Source: CAZLNV01 sp964561095 (lineage in GTDB: Bacteria; Bacillota_I; Bacilli_A; RF39; UBA660). Taken from it: a stretch of DNA of 51,702 bases. The first letter of the stretch is position 1; every line of letters starts with the position of its first letter. Of the stretch, positions 32,685-42,082 are shown piece by piece. Under the pieces are notes generated by a model. It searched no databases, was not told the origin of the DNA, and worked only from the letters and a program-made list of their open reading frames with translations. The DNA is taken from NCBI GenBank assembly GCA_964561095.1, contig CAZLNV010000001.1, positions 1 to 51,702 of the forward strand, in the 5' to 3' direction. Both the position numbers and the translations under genes were made by a program.

Positions 32685-33464
32685 ATGAATATTTTAATAA
32701 CCGGGGGAACAAGTGGAATAGCGTTAAAAGTAGCAAAAAGAGTTAGCGATAATAATAAAGTTTATTTAGGCATTCACACTATTAAACAATTAAATAATAT
32801 AAAGTTAAAATTAAAAGAATATAAAAATATAATTCCAATAAAGTTAGATGTTACAAGTGACTACGATATTAAAAAATTAAAAAGATATAATATAAATGTT
32901 TTATACCTTCATGCTGGTGTTGGCATTGGTGGAAGTGTGTTAGACGTACCGATCAATAAGATTAAAGAAAATTATGATGTTAATATTTTTGGAAGTATAA
33001 ATGTGCTAAAAGTTATTTATAAATATATGTATGAGATAGGTAGTGGAAGAATTGTTATAATGTCTTCTCTTTTAGGAATTATTCCATTTAAATTTCTAGG
33101 AATATACTCATCAACCAAATCAGCACTTATATCTCTTTCAATTGCATTAAAAAAAGAGTTAACAATGATTAATAAGAATATTAAGATTTGTTTAATAGAA
33201 CCGGGAGCTTACAAAACTGGGTTTAATGAAGTAATGTTGGAAAACAAATATGATTATATTAAAAAAAGTGTTTATTTTAAACACAGAAAAAGTAGTATCA
33301 GGAAAAAAGAATCTAGGTTATTTAAATTAATTGAAAAGAAAAATTTAAACTCTATAGTGGAAAAAATAGAAGACGCTATCACCTCAAAAAATCCAAGATT
33401 CATTTATAGAGCACCTTTTTTACAGTCTCTTTTAGTCAAATTTATATATTTTTTATTTTATTAA
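32685..33464 (+). CDS. Short-chain dehydrogenase/reductase
   Basis: This 259-aa Rossmann enzyme has ILITGGTSGIALKVA (cofactor loop), LHAGVGIGG (in place of NNAG), the catalytic Ser in IVIMSSLLG, YSSTK (Tyr/Lys) and EPGAYKTGF. The substrate is not predictable. A C-terminal hydrophobic tail (SLLVKFIYFLFY) could attach it to the membrane. ATG at 32685 follows GGGTGA. Its 3' end overlaps the convergent HNH-like gene by 12 bp. Confidence 0.88.
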   Translation: MNILITGGTSGIALKVAKRVSDNNKVYLGIHTIKQLNNIKLKLKEYKNIIPIKLDVTSDYDIKKLKRYNINVLYLHAGVGIGGSVLDVPINKIKENYDVNIFGSINVLKVIYKYMYEIGSGRIVIMSSLLGIIPFKFLGIYSSTKSALISLSIALKKELTMINKNIKICLIEPGAYKTGFNEVMLENKYDYIKKSVYFKHRKSSIRKKESRLFKLIEKKNLNSIVEKIEDAITSKNPRFIYRAPFLQSLLVKFIYFLFY

Positions 33465-33878
33465 TCTTCTCGTATAAGCCTCTTTTATCAATGGCTTATT
33501 GTTTCCGTTGAAATCTGAGCAATGTTCTTTTTCAAAGATAATCAATCCAGAATCAATTCTTGTTAATTGTCTTGATGTTGGCAAATACCTTTGGTCGTTT
33601 ACTTCTATTAAAATTTTTGTTAAGTATTTAAACAAATCTTTATCTATTTTTTCTATAATGTGCAAATAATCATGTGATGTTGCTCTCCAAAGTATTGAGC
33701 CATTATTAACGCTAACATTACCACCCTTACACCTAGCAATTTTAGTGTGATGATAGCTTAAACCATCAGATAAATTATTGGTATCTCTATAAAATCCCAT
33801 AAAATCAGTATCGTTCACGCCCCAGCGCTCTATCATATAAGCAACAATTTCTTTTTTTGTACGTTGATCTTTTGGCAT
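33453..33878 (-). CDS. HNH-like small protein, possibly nuclease-derived
   Basis: This 141-aa protein has a segment spaced like an HNH core: SYHHTKIARCKGGNVSVNNGSILWRATSHDYLHIIE (about 43-78), with His-His, GG, Asn and a terminal H-x-x-x-H. The CxxC zinc pairs of many HNH enzymes are missing, and WRATSH replaces the usual LCxxCH. It could be an active nuclease of a divergent subfamily or a derived non-catalytic protein. No partner gene is adjacent. ATG at 33878 follows AGAGGTG; no recognised family name can be given. Confidence 0.55.
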   Translation of the reverse strand: MPKDQRTKKEIVAYMIERWGVNDTDFMGFYRDTNNLSDGLSYHHTKIARCKGGNVSVNNGSILWRATSHDYLHIIEKIDKDLFKYLTKILIEVNDQRYLPTSRQLTRIDSGLIIFEKEHCSDFNGNNKPLIKEAYTRRLIK

Positions 33879-33954
33879 AAGCACCTCTTATAAAAATAAT
33901 ATAACATTATTTAAAATTAAAAGAAAGTATCTTTATAAAAAAAGTTAAACATTG

Positions 33955-33960
33955 TATAAT
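33955..33960 (+). promoter_or_regulatory. -10 box of ligA
   Basis: TATAAT preceded by TG, with a TTTATA about 17 bp upstream (33932-33937), just before the AAGGTGA ribosome site. Confidence 0.5.
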
Positions 33961-33983
33961 AATACATATAAAGGTGAATATTT

Positions 33984-35951
33984 ATGGATAGAATAAATGA
34001 ATTAATTGAATTATTAAATAAGTATAATTATGAATATTATACTCTTGATAAGCCAAGCGTAACTGATGCAGAATACGATAGACTTATGCAAGAATTAATT
34101 TACTTGGAAGAAAAGTATCCTTTATTTAAAAGGGATGATTCTCCTAGTCAAAGAATTGGCGGGTTGGTTATTGATGAGTTTGAAAAAGTAACTCACGCTA
34201 TTCCAATGTTTAGTTTAGGTAATGTTTTTAACGAAGAAGAAATAGATGATTTTGATAAGAAAATTAAAAAAATTGTAAGTAATCCGGAATATGCATGTGA
34301 ACTTAAAATAGATGGATTAGCGGTATCAATCGAATATAGAAAAGGTTTATTATATAAAGCTGCAACTAGAGGAGATGGAGTTATTGGTGAAGACATTACA
34401 CACAATGTTAAGACAATTAAATCTATTCCCTTAAAACTCAATAAAAATGTTGATATAACTGTTCGTGGTGAAGTTTTTATGAGTAAAAAAAGTTTTGAAA
34501 ACTTAAATAGGGTTAGAATAGAAGAAAGCAAAGATTTATTTCAAAATCCAAGGAATGCAGCAGCAGGTAGTTTGAGGCAACTAGATTCAGCTGAGACTGC
34601 TAAAAGAAATCTTGATAATTTTATGTATCATTATCCTCAAACTAACTTTAAAACTCATTATGAATCAATAGAATATATGAAGTCTTTGGGTTTTAAAATA
34701 AATCCTAATACTAAGTTGTGCAAAAGCATAGAAGAAGTAAAAAATTATATAAGAAAATGGACTATTGACAGGCCAACTCTTTCTTATGAAATAGACGGAA
34801 TCGTTATTAAATTAAATAATATTTCTTCTCAAAATGAGCTAGGGTATACTGCTAAAGTTCCTAAATGGGCAATGGCATACAAATTTCCACCTGAAGAGGT
34901 ATTAACTAAATTAAAAGATATAATTTTTACTGTTGGTAGAACTGGCAATATAACTCCTAATGCCGTACTTGAACCAGTCAAAGTACAAGGAAGTACTATA
35001 TCAAGAGCAACTCTTCATAATGAGGACTTTATTAAAAGTAAAGATATAAGAGTTGGAGACTATGTATACATTAGAAAAGCTGGAGATGTTATACCAGAAG
35101 TAGTTAAAGTAGAACTTTCTAGAAGAGAGAATTTAAATAAATTTAAAATGATTAATAATTGTCCTATATGTGGAAGTGTACTAGAAAAAAAAGAAGATAT
35201 TGTAGATACATTCTGCGCAAATATTTATTGTCCTGCTAGAAATATAGAAGGTTTAATTCATTTTGTTGAAAGAAATGCTATGAATGTAGAAGGACTTGGG
35301 GAAAGAATAATTGAAGACTTTTATAATATGGGGTATATTAAGACGTTTAAAGATATATATTACCTAAAAGAAAGAAGAGAAGAATTAATACTACTAGAAG
35401 GTTTTGGAAATAAGAGTGTTGATAACTTACTTAAAAGTATTGAAGAAAGCAAACACAAGTCTCTAGAAAGATTAGTATATGCTTTGGGTATTAAAGGAAT
35501 TGGCTTAAAGACAGCTAAAATTTTGTGTAAGAGATTTAATACTATGGATGAATTAATTAAAAGTACAAATGAAGAGTTAAAATCTATTTACGATATTGGC
35601 GAAATATTAGCAGTCAACATTAAAGAATATTTTAGTAATGAAGATAATTTAAAGGAAATAGATGAACTTAAAGCTTTAGGATTAAATATGAAATATTTAG
35701 GTAAAAAACTAGTGATAGATGAAAATATAAAAGATAAATCGTTTGTGATAACAGGTTCTTTTGAAGAATTTAAGAGAGATTACTTAAAAGAAATAATTGA
35801 GTCTAAGGGAGGAAAAGTAGTGGAATCGGTTTCTAAAAAAACGGATGTTGTGATAGTTGGCGAAAACCCCGGAAGCAAGTATGATAAAGCAAAAGAATAT
35901 AATATAGTAACCTGGGGTATAGATGAGGTTAAAAGTAATTTAAATATATAA
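33984..35951 (+). CDS. ligA: NAD+-dependent DNA ligase
   Basis: This 655-aa enzyme seals nicks in replication and repair. It has the Ia domain (YYTLDKPSVTDAEYDRL), the adenylation domain with active-site Lys108 in CELKIDG, an OB fold, a zinc finger (CPICG ... CANIYCPAR), HhH repeats and a C-terminal BRCT domain (SFVITGSFEEFKRDYLKEIIE). All expected domains are present at normal length. It leads a run of same-strand genes (ligA, 36013, 36484, 38495); a TATAAT at 35989 suggests that the next gene also has its own promoter. Confidence 0.97.
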   Translation: MDRINELIELLNKYNYEYYTLDKPSVTDAEYDRLMQELIYLEEKYPLFKRDDSPSQRIGGLVIDEFEKVTHAIPMFSLGNVFNEEEIDDFDKKIKKIVSNPEYACELKIDGLAVSIEYRKGLLYKAATRGDGVIGEDITHNVKTIKSIPLKLNKNVDITVRGEVFMSKKSFENLNRVRIEESKDLFQNPRNAAAGSLRQLDSAETAKRNLDNFMYHYPQTNFKTHYESIEYMKSLGFKINPNTKLCKSIEEVKNYIRKWTIDRPTLSYEIDGIVIKLNNISSQNELGYTAKVPKWAMAYKFPPEEVLTKLKDIIFTVGRTGNITPNAVLEPVKVQGSTISRATLHNEDFIKSKDIRVGDYVYIRKAGDVIPEVVKVELSRRENLNKFKMINNCPICGSVLEKKEDIVDTFCANIYCPARNIEGLIHFVERNAMNVEGLGERIIEDFYNMGYIKTFKDIYYLKERREELILLEGFGNKSVDNLLKSIEESKHKSLERLVYALGIKGIGLKTAKILCKRFNTMDELIKSTNEELKSIYDIGEILAVNIKEYFSNEDNLKEIDELKALGLNMKYLGKKLVIDENIKDKSFVITGSFEEFKRDYLKEIIESKGGKVVESVSKKTDVVIVGENPGSKYDKAKEYNIVTWGIDEVKSNLNI

Positions 35952-36012
35952 AATATTAAGTTTTATGGAAAAAGCAGATATTTTATAGTATAATTGAATA
36001 ACTGGAGGCAGT

Positions 36013-36480
36013 ATGAAAAAATTAAAAAATAATAAAGTTCTTTTGGCTCTTGCATTAATATTAATAGTTTGTTTTGGTTTAATAATTTTTGCGCTTTTTA
36101 AATATTTTTACAGAGGAGATAACACAAATAATTATGGAGATAGGTTAGAAAACATTAAATCTCATCCTATTCACGAAAATTTAGAAAGTGAAATTAAGTC
36201 AATATATACTAACAATGAAATAGATAAAGTTGAAATTAAAAATAAAGGAAGAATTATATATGTTATTCTTAACTTATCTGAAATAAAAAAATTAAGTGAC
36301 GCTAAGAGTTTGGCAATTAAATCTTTAGAGAAGTTTACTGAAGACGAAAAAGGGTATTATGATATCCAGTTTGTCATAACATGTGATAAAGAAGAAGCAT
36401 CTTCAACATCAACAAATTTATATCCAACGATGGGATATAAAAATGCTGTTTCTTCCGTTGTCGTTTGGATAGAAGGTTAA
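36013..36480 (+). CDS. Membrane-anchored hypothetical protein (155 aa)
   Basis: An N-terminal membrane segment (about 9-30) is followed by an extracytoplasmic domain of about 110 residues with alternating strands and helices (IDKVEIKNKGRIIYVILNL, LSDAKSLAIKSLEKF, YYDIQFVITC). This arrangement of a strand, a helix of Ala/Lys type and another strand recalls small ferredoxin-like exported domains, but I recognise no family. ATG follows CTGGAGG by 4 nt. It ends 3 bp before the tandem-sensor GGDEF gene and is probably co-transcribed with it. Confidence 0.65.
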   Translation: MKKLKNNKVLLALALILIVCFGLIIFALFKYFYRGDNTNNYGDRLENIKSHPIHENLESEIKSIYTNNEIDKVEIKNKGRIIYVILNLSEIKKLSDAKSLAIKSLEKFTEDEKGYYDIQFVITCDKEEASSTSTNLYPTMGYKNAVSSVVVWIEG

Positions 36481-36483
36481 TTT

Positions 36484-38511
36484 ATGAGAAAAAATAAAAA
36501 GAGAAAAATATTATATATAATACTTTCGTTAGTAGTAACCTTAGCGTTAATAACTACTGGTGTATTTTTCTTATTAAAAAATAATAGAAGTTATACATTC
36601 GCAGAGAAAAAATGGATAAGTGATAATACAAATAACTTAATAGATATTTATGTGCAAAGTGATTTGCCAGTATTTTCAAATTCCGGAGTTGGAGTTTTTT
36701 ATGACTATATTTCCGCTTTAGAGAAAGATACAAATATTTCATTTAATATCATATATGAAAATAATGCTAAGTATTCTATGACATTAAAAGGGGATGAAAA
36801 CAATTCAATAACTTTTTATAAAGACCACTATGTAGTAATAAGCCAAGAAAATAGAAATATTGCTTCTTTAGATACGTTAAGAGGTGCAAATGTTGGCATA
36901 CTTAATTCGGATTTATCAATTGTAAAACAATATTTAAGTGATTATTCAATTAATTACAAAGGGTTTGAAACATTTGACACTTTGAAAACTGGTTTTGCTT
37001 CACAAAGTATTGATGTTGCAATAGTTCCTTTATATTTAGCAATTAGTGATATTATAAAGGAAAATTATATTATCAATTATCATATAGATGGTGTTAATGC
37101 CTATTATAGTTTAAATTTATCTGATAATACTGAACTTAATGGTATTATGAGTAAATTTTATGATAGATGGAGTGAAAAATCTATCGAAAAGAAGAATGAG
37201 CATTTAGCGGATTTATATTATAGTGCTAAAAAATTTAGTGAATTAGAAAAAAGTGAAATTATAAATGATGACTATATTGTAGGATATTTAAATAATCTTC
37301 CTTTTGAAGGTATTGTTAATAGTACATTTACCGGTTTAACTAGTGCCTATTTAAATGAATTTTCTAACTTATCAGGGGCAACTTTTAAATATGTAAATTA
37401 TAAAAGTGTCGATGATTTAGTATTGGCGTTAAATAGCGGGAAAGTTGATATAGTTGCTAATTATTATAATATAGGGGCAACTAATTATACAAATTCTATA
37501 AGTTTTAATACAGGTGATTATGTAATTTTAACTCATGCAAATAATCCAATTACTTTGGAGACGCTTAGTACATTATCTGGTTCAACTGTTGAAATGGTTA
37601 GCAGGATGAATTTGACTAACACTATTAAATCTAAAGGAATATTTAATGTAGTTGAATATAAAAATGCTAAAGAATTATTTAAAAAAATAGATAAAGAATC
37701 TATTGTTATGGTAGATAAAGAATTTTATGATTACTATAAAAATGGACAATTTAAAAATTATGCTGTTAAATATAGTAATTCAACTGATATAAAAAATAAT
37801 TTCTTATTAAAAAATGATAACACTGCTTTTAACAAATTATTCAATTTTTACTTAACTTTAAATAGTGATGATGTAATGAAAAGTTTAAGTACACAAAAAT
37901 TATATAGTGATGCTAGAAACAACATTATTTTGAGTTTTGTGTTAAGAAATATAGTATATATAATATTAGGAATAAGTGCTTTAGCTTTTATAATTCATAA
38001 ACTAAATCATAGAATTAGATTAAGTAAGAAGATAAAAAAAGAAGATAAACTTTTATATATTGATGTAATGACCAATTTAAAAAATAGAAATTATTTGAAT
38101 GATAATATTGAATATTGGTCAGAAAATAAAGTTTATCCTCAAACTATTTTGGTTGTTGATTTAAATAAAATAAAAGAAATTAATGATAAATTTGGGCATG
38201 AAGAAGGAGACAAGCAAATTAGAATGGCTGCGAATTCTCTTATAAAGACTCAAAGAGAGAACTCTGAAATAATGAGAACTAATGGAAGTGAATTTATGAT
38301 TTATTTAGTTGGATATGAAGAAAAGATGATCTTATCTTATATTCATAAATTAACTAGGGAACTAAATAGTTCACTACCTTATAAAGAATTTGGTGTTGCT
38401 TTGGGCTATGCTATGATAGAAAGTGAGCTTAGCACTATAGATGATGCCATTAATGATGCAACTAAGAGAATGAGAGAAAATAAGGGAGTAAAGAGTGAAA
38501 AGCAAGCTTAA
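36484..38511 (+). CDS. Tandem solute-binding sensor with degenerate GGDEF domain
   Basis: This 675-aa membrane protein has TM1 at about 9-30 and two consecutive extracytoplasmic SBP_bac_3-like domains: about 40-245 (SLDTLRGANVGILNSDLS, IDVAIVPLYLA) and about 255-475 (NDDYIVGYLNNLPFEG, LNSGKVDIVANYYN, LETLSTLSGSTVEMV). TM2 lies at about 482-502 and a GGDEF-fold domain at about 515-665. The fold markers DVMTNLKNRNYL and LVVDLNKIKEINDKFGHEEGD are good, but the active-site loop reads NGSEF (600-604) instead of GGDEF, losing the first Gly and the metal-binding Asp. It is probably not a cyclase; it may bind a nucleotide or act as a ligand-driven regulator. No EAL or PilZ gene is in the window. Confidence 0.83.
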   Translation: MRKNKKRKILYIILSLVVTLALITTGVFFLLKNNRSYTFAEKKWISDNTNNLIDIYVQSDLPVFSNSGVGVFYDYISALEKDTNISFNIIYENNAKYSMTLKGDENNSITFYKDHYVVISQENRNIASLDTLRGANVGILNSDLSIVKQYLSDYSINYKGFETFDTLKTGFASQSIDVAIVPLYLAISDIIKENYIINYHIDGVNAYYSLNLSDNTELNGIMSKFYDRWSEKSIEKKNEHLADLYYSAKKFSELEKSEIINDDYIVGYLNNLPFEGIVNSTFTGLTSAYLNEFSNLSGATFKYVNYKSVDDLVLALNSGKVDIVANYYNIGATNYTNSISFNTGDYVILTHANNPITLETLSTLSGSTVEMVSRMNLTNTIKSKGIFNVVEYKNAKELFKKIDKESIVMVDKEFYDYYKNGQFKNYAVKYSNSTDIKNNFLLKNDNTAFNKLFNFYLTLNSDDVMKSLSTQKLYSDARNNIILSFVLRNIVYIILGISALAFIIHKLNHRIRLSKKIKKEDKLLYIDVMTNLKNRNYLNDNIEYWSENKVYPQTILVVDLNKIKEINDKFGHEEGDKQIRMAANSLIKTQRENSEIMRTNGSEFMIYLVGYEEKMILSYIHKLTRELNSSLPYKEFGVALGYAMIESELSTIDDAINDATKRMRENKGVKSEKQA

Positions 38512-39376
38512 TAAATTCTGGAAAGAATTTTTAGAAATAATTACAAAGAAAGAAATGAGCATTTTACCTGGTCATTTAGCTTACTATTTCATTATTTCTA
38601 CTATTCCGGCATTTACTTTGGTTTTTTATATTGCTTCATCCTTTAATTTACCTATTGATACAATATCAAACTTTATATCATCCGTATTTTCTGATAGTGT
38701 AACTAGTATGTTGATGAATACCGTAAGTAAAACATCACTTAATTTAAAAAATATATTTTTCTTATTGTTAGCTTTTTATGTAACTAGTAATGGAGCTAGA
38801 TCAATTATAACTGCGTCTAATACGGTTTTTAATATTAAAGAACCTACTTTAATTAGAAAAAGAATTAAATCATTTATATTAACAATATTTATTATACTTT
38901 TAATTACATTTATCTTAGTTGTACCTTTATTTGGTAACACTATATTGAAATTTTTCGCTACTATTGGAATAGACAATCAGATAACAAATATATTGAATGT
39001 TATATATCCTGTTTTAAAGTGGCCTTTAACGTTATTTGTTATATTTTTGTTTATTAAGCTTATATATACTATGGCACCTGATGAAAAAATACCTAGTTCA
39101 TATGTTAATAAAGGAGCAATATTTACTACAATCGCGTGGTCTATAGTAACAGGAATATATTCAATATATATAAACAATGTAGCAAATTATACATTACTTT
39201 ATGGTGCTCTTTCAAATATAGTTATTCTTATGCTATGGTTTTGGTTAATATCATATATTTTTGTAATTGGACTAGCTCTAAACTATAAAAATATAGAAGA
39301 AGAAAATGAAAAAACAAATACAATTAAGTTAAAAGAAATACAGGATAGAATAAGAGAGACTAAGAAAGATAAATAA
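38495..39376 (+). CDS. YihY/BrkB-family membrane protein
   Basis: This 293-aa protein has about six membrane segments and the family pattern: ILPGHLAYYFIISTIPAFTLV near the start, a middle YVTSNGARSIITASNTVFNIKE, and LYGALSNIVILMLWFWLISYIFVIG near the end. The role of the family is not settled; it was once misassigned as RNase BN. The GTG at 38495 follows GGGAG by 6 nt and overlaps the preceding gene by 17 bp, so the two are likely translationally coupled. Confidence 0.88.
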   Translation: MKSKLNKFWKEFLEIITKKEMSILPGHLAYYFIISTIPAFTLVFYIASSFNLPIDTISNFISSVFSDSVTSMLMNTVSKTSLNLKNIFFLLLAFYVTSNGARSIITASNTVFNIKEPTLIRKRIKSFILTIFIILLITFILVVPLFGNTILKFFATIGIDNQITNILNVIYPVLKWPLTLFVIFLFIKLIYTMAPDEKIPSSYVNKGAIFTTIAWSIVTGIYSIYINNVANYTLLYGALSNIVILMLWFWLISYIFVIGLALNYKNIEEENEKTNTIKLKEIQDRIRETKKDK

Positions 39377-39396
39377 TTGAAATAATAGACTTATTT

Positions 39397-39405
39397 TGAT
39401 ATAAT
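39397..39405 (+). promoter_or_regulatory. Extended -10 promoter of the LtaS-like gene
   Basis: TG-A-TATAAT (39397-39405), placed after the yihY stop and about 24 nt before the start codon, begins a new transcription unit. Confidence 0.55.
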
Positions 39406-39428
39406 TATTTATGATAAGAAGGGTTGAA

Positions 39429-41474
39429 ATGAAAGACAAAATAAAAAAAATATATAAGTCTTTTAATTTGAAATCTAAAAAATATTTTTCTACAAATATT
39501 TTGTTTTCATCATATGTTATATTAACTATTTTAATTAGTTTAACTCTAAGAATAATGACCAATGGGTTTAGTATATCTATTAAACCTATTTTATGTGATT
39601 TATTAATTGCTCTTTTGTTCGGTGCTTTTGGATATTGGTTTAAACCTAAGAATCAATTTAAATATTTTTTCACTTTATTATTAATATCAACTTTTTTAGC
39701 TATTGCCAATAGTATTTATTATACTTTTTATAAATCATTTTTATCTCTTAGTTTAATAGAATCTGCTAGTATGCTTAGTGATGTTAAATCTTCTATATTT
39801 GATAAATTGAAAATAATAGACTTATTGTTTTTAATATTTCCAGGTATTTTTGTTATAATTCATAGCAAATTAAGTAAAAGAAAATATTATTATGAAATAG
39901 AAAAAACCGAGGTATCTTCAAGAATGTTCAAAGGTACTTTACTAGGTTCATTAGTAGTTCTTCTTTTTGTTGGTATAACTTTAACTAATAGTGATTTAAG
40001 TAGGTTTTCTAGACAATGGAATAGGGAATATGTGTTTCAAAGATTTGGACTTTATACATATACTATAAATGACTTTATTCAATCTCTTCAACCTAAAATA
40101 AATACTATGTTTGGTTATGATACAGCTGCACGTGAATTTAGGGAATTTTATAAAGAACAAAATAGTAGCAAAAAAGCAACTGTGAATGAATATACAAATG
40201 TTTTTGAAGGTAAAAATTTATTAGTAATACATGCAGAAAGTATTCAAAATTTTTTAATAGGTCTAGAAATAAATGGAGAAGAAATAACACCTAATTTGAA
40301 TAAGCTTAGTAATAATAGTTTATACTTTACCAAATTTTATCCTCAAATAACTGCTGGTACAAGTTCTGATACTGAATTTACTTTTGAAACAGGTTTACTC
40401 CCTTCTACAAGCGGTATCACTTTTGTAAGCTATTTTGATAGAGAATATGAGACATTATCTAAAAAATTAAAGCAAAAAGGTTATTATAATTTTGTAATGC
40501 ACGCTAATAACGGAGATTATTGGAATAGAAACATCATGTATGCTAATCTTGGATACGATAAATACTATTCAAAAGATTCCTATATTGTAACTGATGATAC
40601 TTCTATAGGGCTGGGGCTTTCTGATAAAGAATTCTTTAGACAATCAACAAATATATTGGAAAGTATAAAATATTATAATGAACCTTTTTATGGAAAAATA
40701 ATAACTCTTACTAATCATTCCCCGTTTGATCAAATTGATAAATATGGTGCTTTAGATTTAACGCTTGATTATACATATTTAGATGAAGCATTTGAGGAAA
40801 AAACAGCTACTCGTAATTATTTAGAAGGCACTGAGATGGGTAACTATTTAAAATCTGCACATTATGCTGATGCAGCTTTGGGTGATTTTTTAGAAGCGTT
40901 AAATGACAAAGGAATTTTAAAAAATACTATTATTGTATTATATGGTGATCATGAAGCTAAAATATCTAAAAGTCAATTTGATTATATGTATAATTATGAC
41001 CCTGCAACTGATCAAATTAAAAATGATACTGACGAAGGTTATATTAGCTTTGAAAATTATAAATATGAATTAATGAAAAATACCCCACTTATTATTTGGG
41101 ACCCAAATAGTGAAAATTATGTTGACAAAATCGATGATGTAATGGGTGTGTATGACTTAATGCCTACTTTAGCTAATATGTTTAATTTTAAGTATGAATA
41201 TGCCATGGGTAATGATATATTTAGCGATAATGAAAAAATAGTGGTATTTCCTAATGGAAATTTCTTAACAAATAAAGTATACTATAATAGTTTAAAGGGT
41301 GATTATGTAATTTTAACAGATACGCCTTTAGAAGAGGGATATATTGAAAGATTAAAAAAATATTCTGATATTAGATTAAGCGTATCAAACAATTTAATAA
41401 TTCATGATCTAATCAAAAATGAAAAATATAATTTGGAGGAGGAAATTAAAAATGAAAAGCAAAAGACTAAATAA
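39429..41474 (+). CDS. LTA synthase family (LtaS-like) sulfatase-fold membrane enzyme
   Basis: This 681-aa protein has five N-terminal membrane segments (about 25-195) and an extracellular sulfatase-fold domain. The metal-binding Glu270 (VIHAESIQNF), the nucleophile Thr311 in AGTSSDTEFTFETGLLP, NHSPF, and the YGDHE metal pair near 500 are all present. LtaS-type enzymes transfer glycerol-phosphate from phosphatidylglycerol to build lipoteichoic acid; related enzymes act on other glycans, so the polymer is inferred. Start Met is at 39429, 5 nt from AAGAAGGG. The C-terminal tail is charged, and its end overlaps the next gene by 23 bp. Confidence 0.9.
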   Translation: MKDKIKKIYKSFNLKSKKYFSTNILFSSYVILTILISLTLRIMTNGFSISIKPILCDLLIALLFGAFGYWFKPKNQFKYFFTLLLISTFLAIANSIYYTFYKSFLSLSLIESASMLSDVKSSIFDKLKIIDLLFLIFPGIFVIIHSKLSKRKYYYEIEKTEVSSRMFKGTLLGSLVVLLFVGITLTNSDLSRFSRQWNREYVFQRFGLYTYTINDFIQSLQPKINTMFGYDTAAREFREFYKEQNSSKKATVNEYTNVFEGKNLLVIHAESIQNFLIGLEINGEEITPNLNKLSNNSLYFTKFYPQITAGTSSDTEFTFETGLLPSTSGITFVSYFDREYETLSKKLKQKGYYNFVMHANNGDYWNRNIMYANLGYDKYYSKDSYIVTDDTSIGLGLSDKEFFRQSTNILESIKYYNEPFYGKIITLTNHSPFDQIDKYGALDLTLDYTYLDEAFEEKTATRNYLEGTEMGNYLKSAHYADAALGDFLEALNDKGILKNTIIVLYGDHEAKISKSQFDYMYNYDPATDQIKNDTDEGYISFENYKYELMKNTPLIIWDPNSENYVDKIDDVMGVYDLMPTLANMFNFKYEYAMGNDIFSDNEKIVVFPNGNFLTNKVYYNSLKGDYVILTDTPLEEGYIERLKKYSDIRLSVSNNLIIHDLIKNEKYNLEEEIKNEKQKTK

Positions 41475-42081
41475 GGATAAATTAATTACATTTATGTTCA
41501 TATTAATTGGGATAGTTATATTTTCAGTAATTGGGTATAAAGTGTATATGGACTTTTTTAATAAAGATAATATAGATAAATCAAAACCTTTAGAAAAGCT
41601 TGATTTATATGGTTATACTTTAGAAAAAAGCGATACTGACGCTTATAAAAAAGTATTTAATCAATTAGAAAAAACTTTAAATGAAGATGAAGTTGATATG
41701 GAAAAATATGCAGAACTATTAGGAGATTTATTTATAATTGATTTTTACACATTAACAAATAAAGTTTCCAGTACAGATGTTGGTTCTTTAGAATTTATAT
41801 TACCTAGCATGGAAAGTAATTTTAAATTAAAAGCATCTGACACAATATATAAATATATAGAGACTAATTTTGATGGTAAAAGAGTTCAAAGTTTATCGGA
41901 AGTTAACGAAATTACTATGGAAACTATTGAAGAAATAGTTTACACTATTGGAAAAGAAGAATATAGTGGATACAAAATAAAATATAATTGGACATATATT
42001 GAAGATTTGGGATATGAAAAAAGTGCAACTATCAAAATAGTTAAAGATGGTAGCAAATTATATGTAGTGGAGAGCGATTAA
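41452..42081 (+). CDS. Membrane-anchored hypothetical protein downstream of ltaS-like gene
   Basis: This 209-aa protein has one N-terminal membrane segment (about 12-33) and an extracytoplasmic domain rich in acidic and aromatic residues (NQLEKTLNEDEVDMEKYAELLGDLFIIDFYTL, paraphrased at about 62-95, then GYKIKYNWTYIEDLGYEKSATIKIVKDG near the C-terminus). It resembles exported small NTF2/cystatin-like accessory domains but I recognise no family. ATG at 41452 follows GGAGGAGG. It overlaps the LtaS-like gene by 23 bp and is followed 1 bp later by another membrane protein, so it may assist polymer synthesis. Confidence 0.65.
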   Translation: MKSKRLNKDKLITFMFILIGIVIFSVIGYKVYMDFFNKDNIDKSKPLEKLDLYGYTLEKSDTDAYKKVFNQLEKTLNEDEVDMEKYAELLGDLFIIDFYTLTNKVSSTDVGSLEFILPSMESNFKLKASDTIYKYIETNFDGKRVQSLSEVNEITMETIEEIVYTIGKEEYSGYKIKYNWTYIEDLGYEKSATIKIVKDGSKLYVVESD

Positions 42082-42082
42082 G

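Noticed and set aside
34193..34531. 112-codon minus-strand frame in ligA
   Set aside because: It is antisense to the conserved adenylation domain and has no ribosome site.
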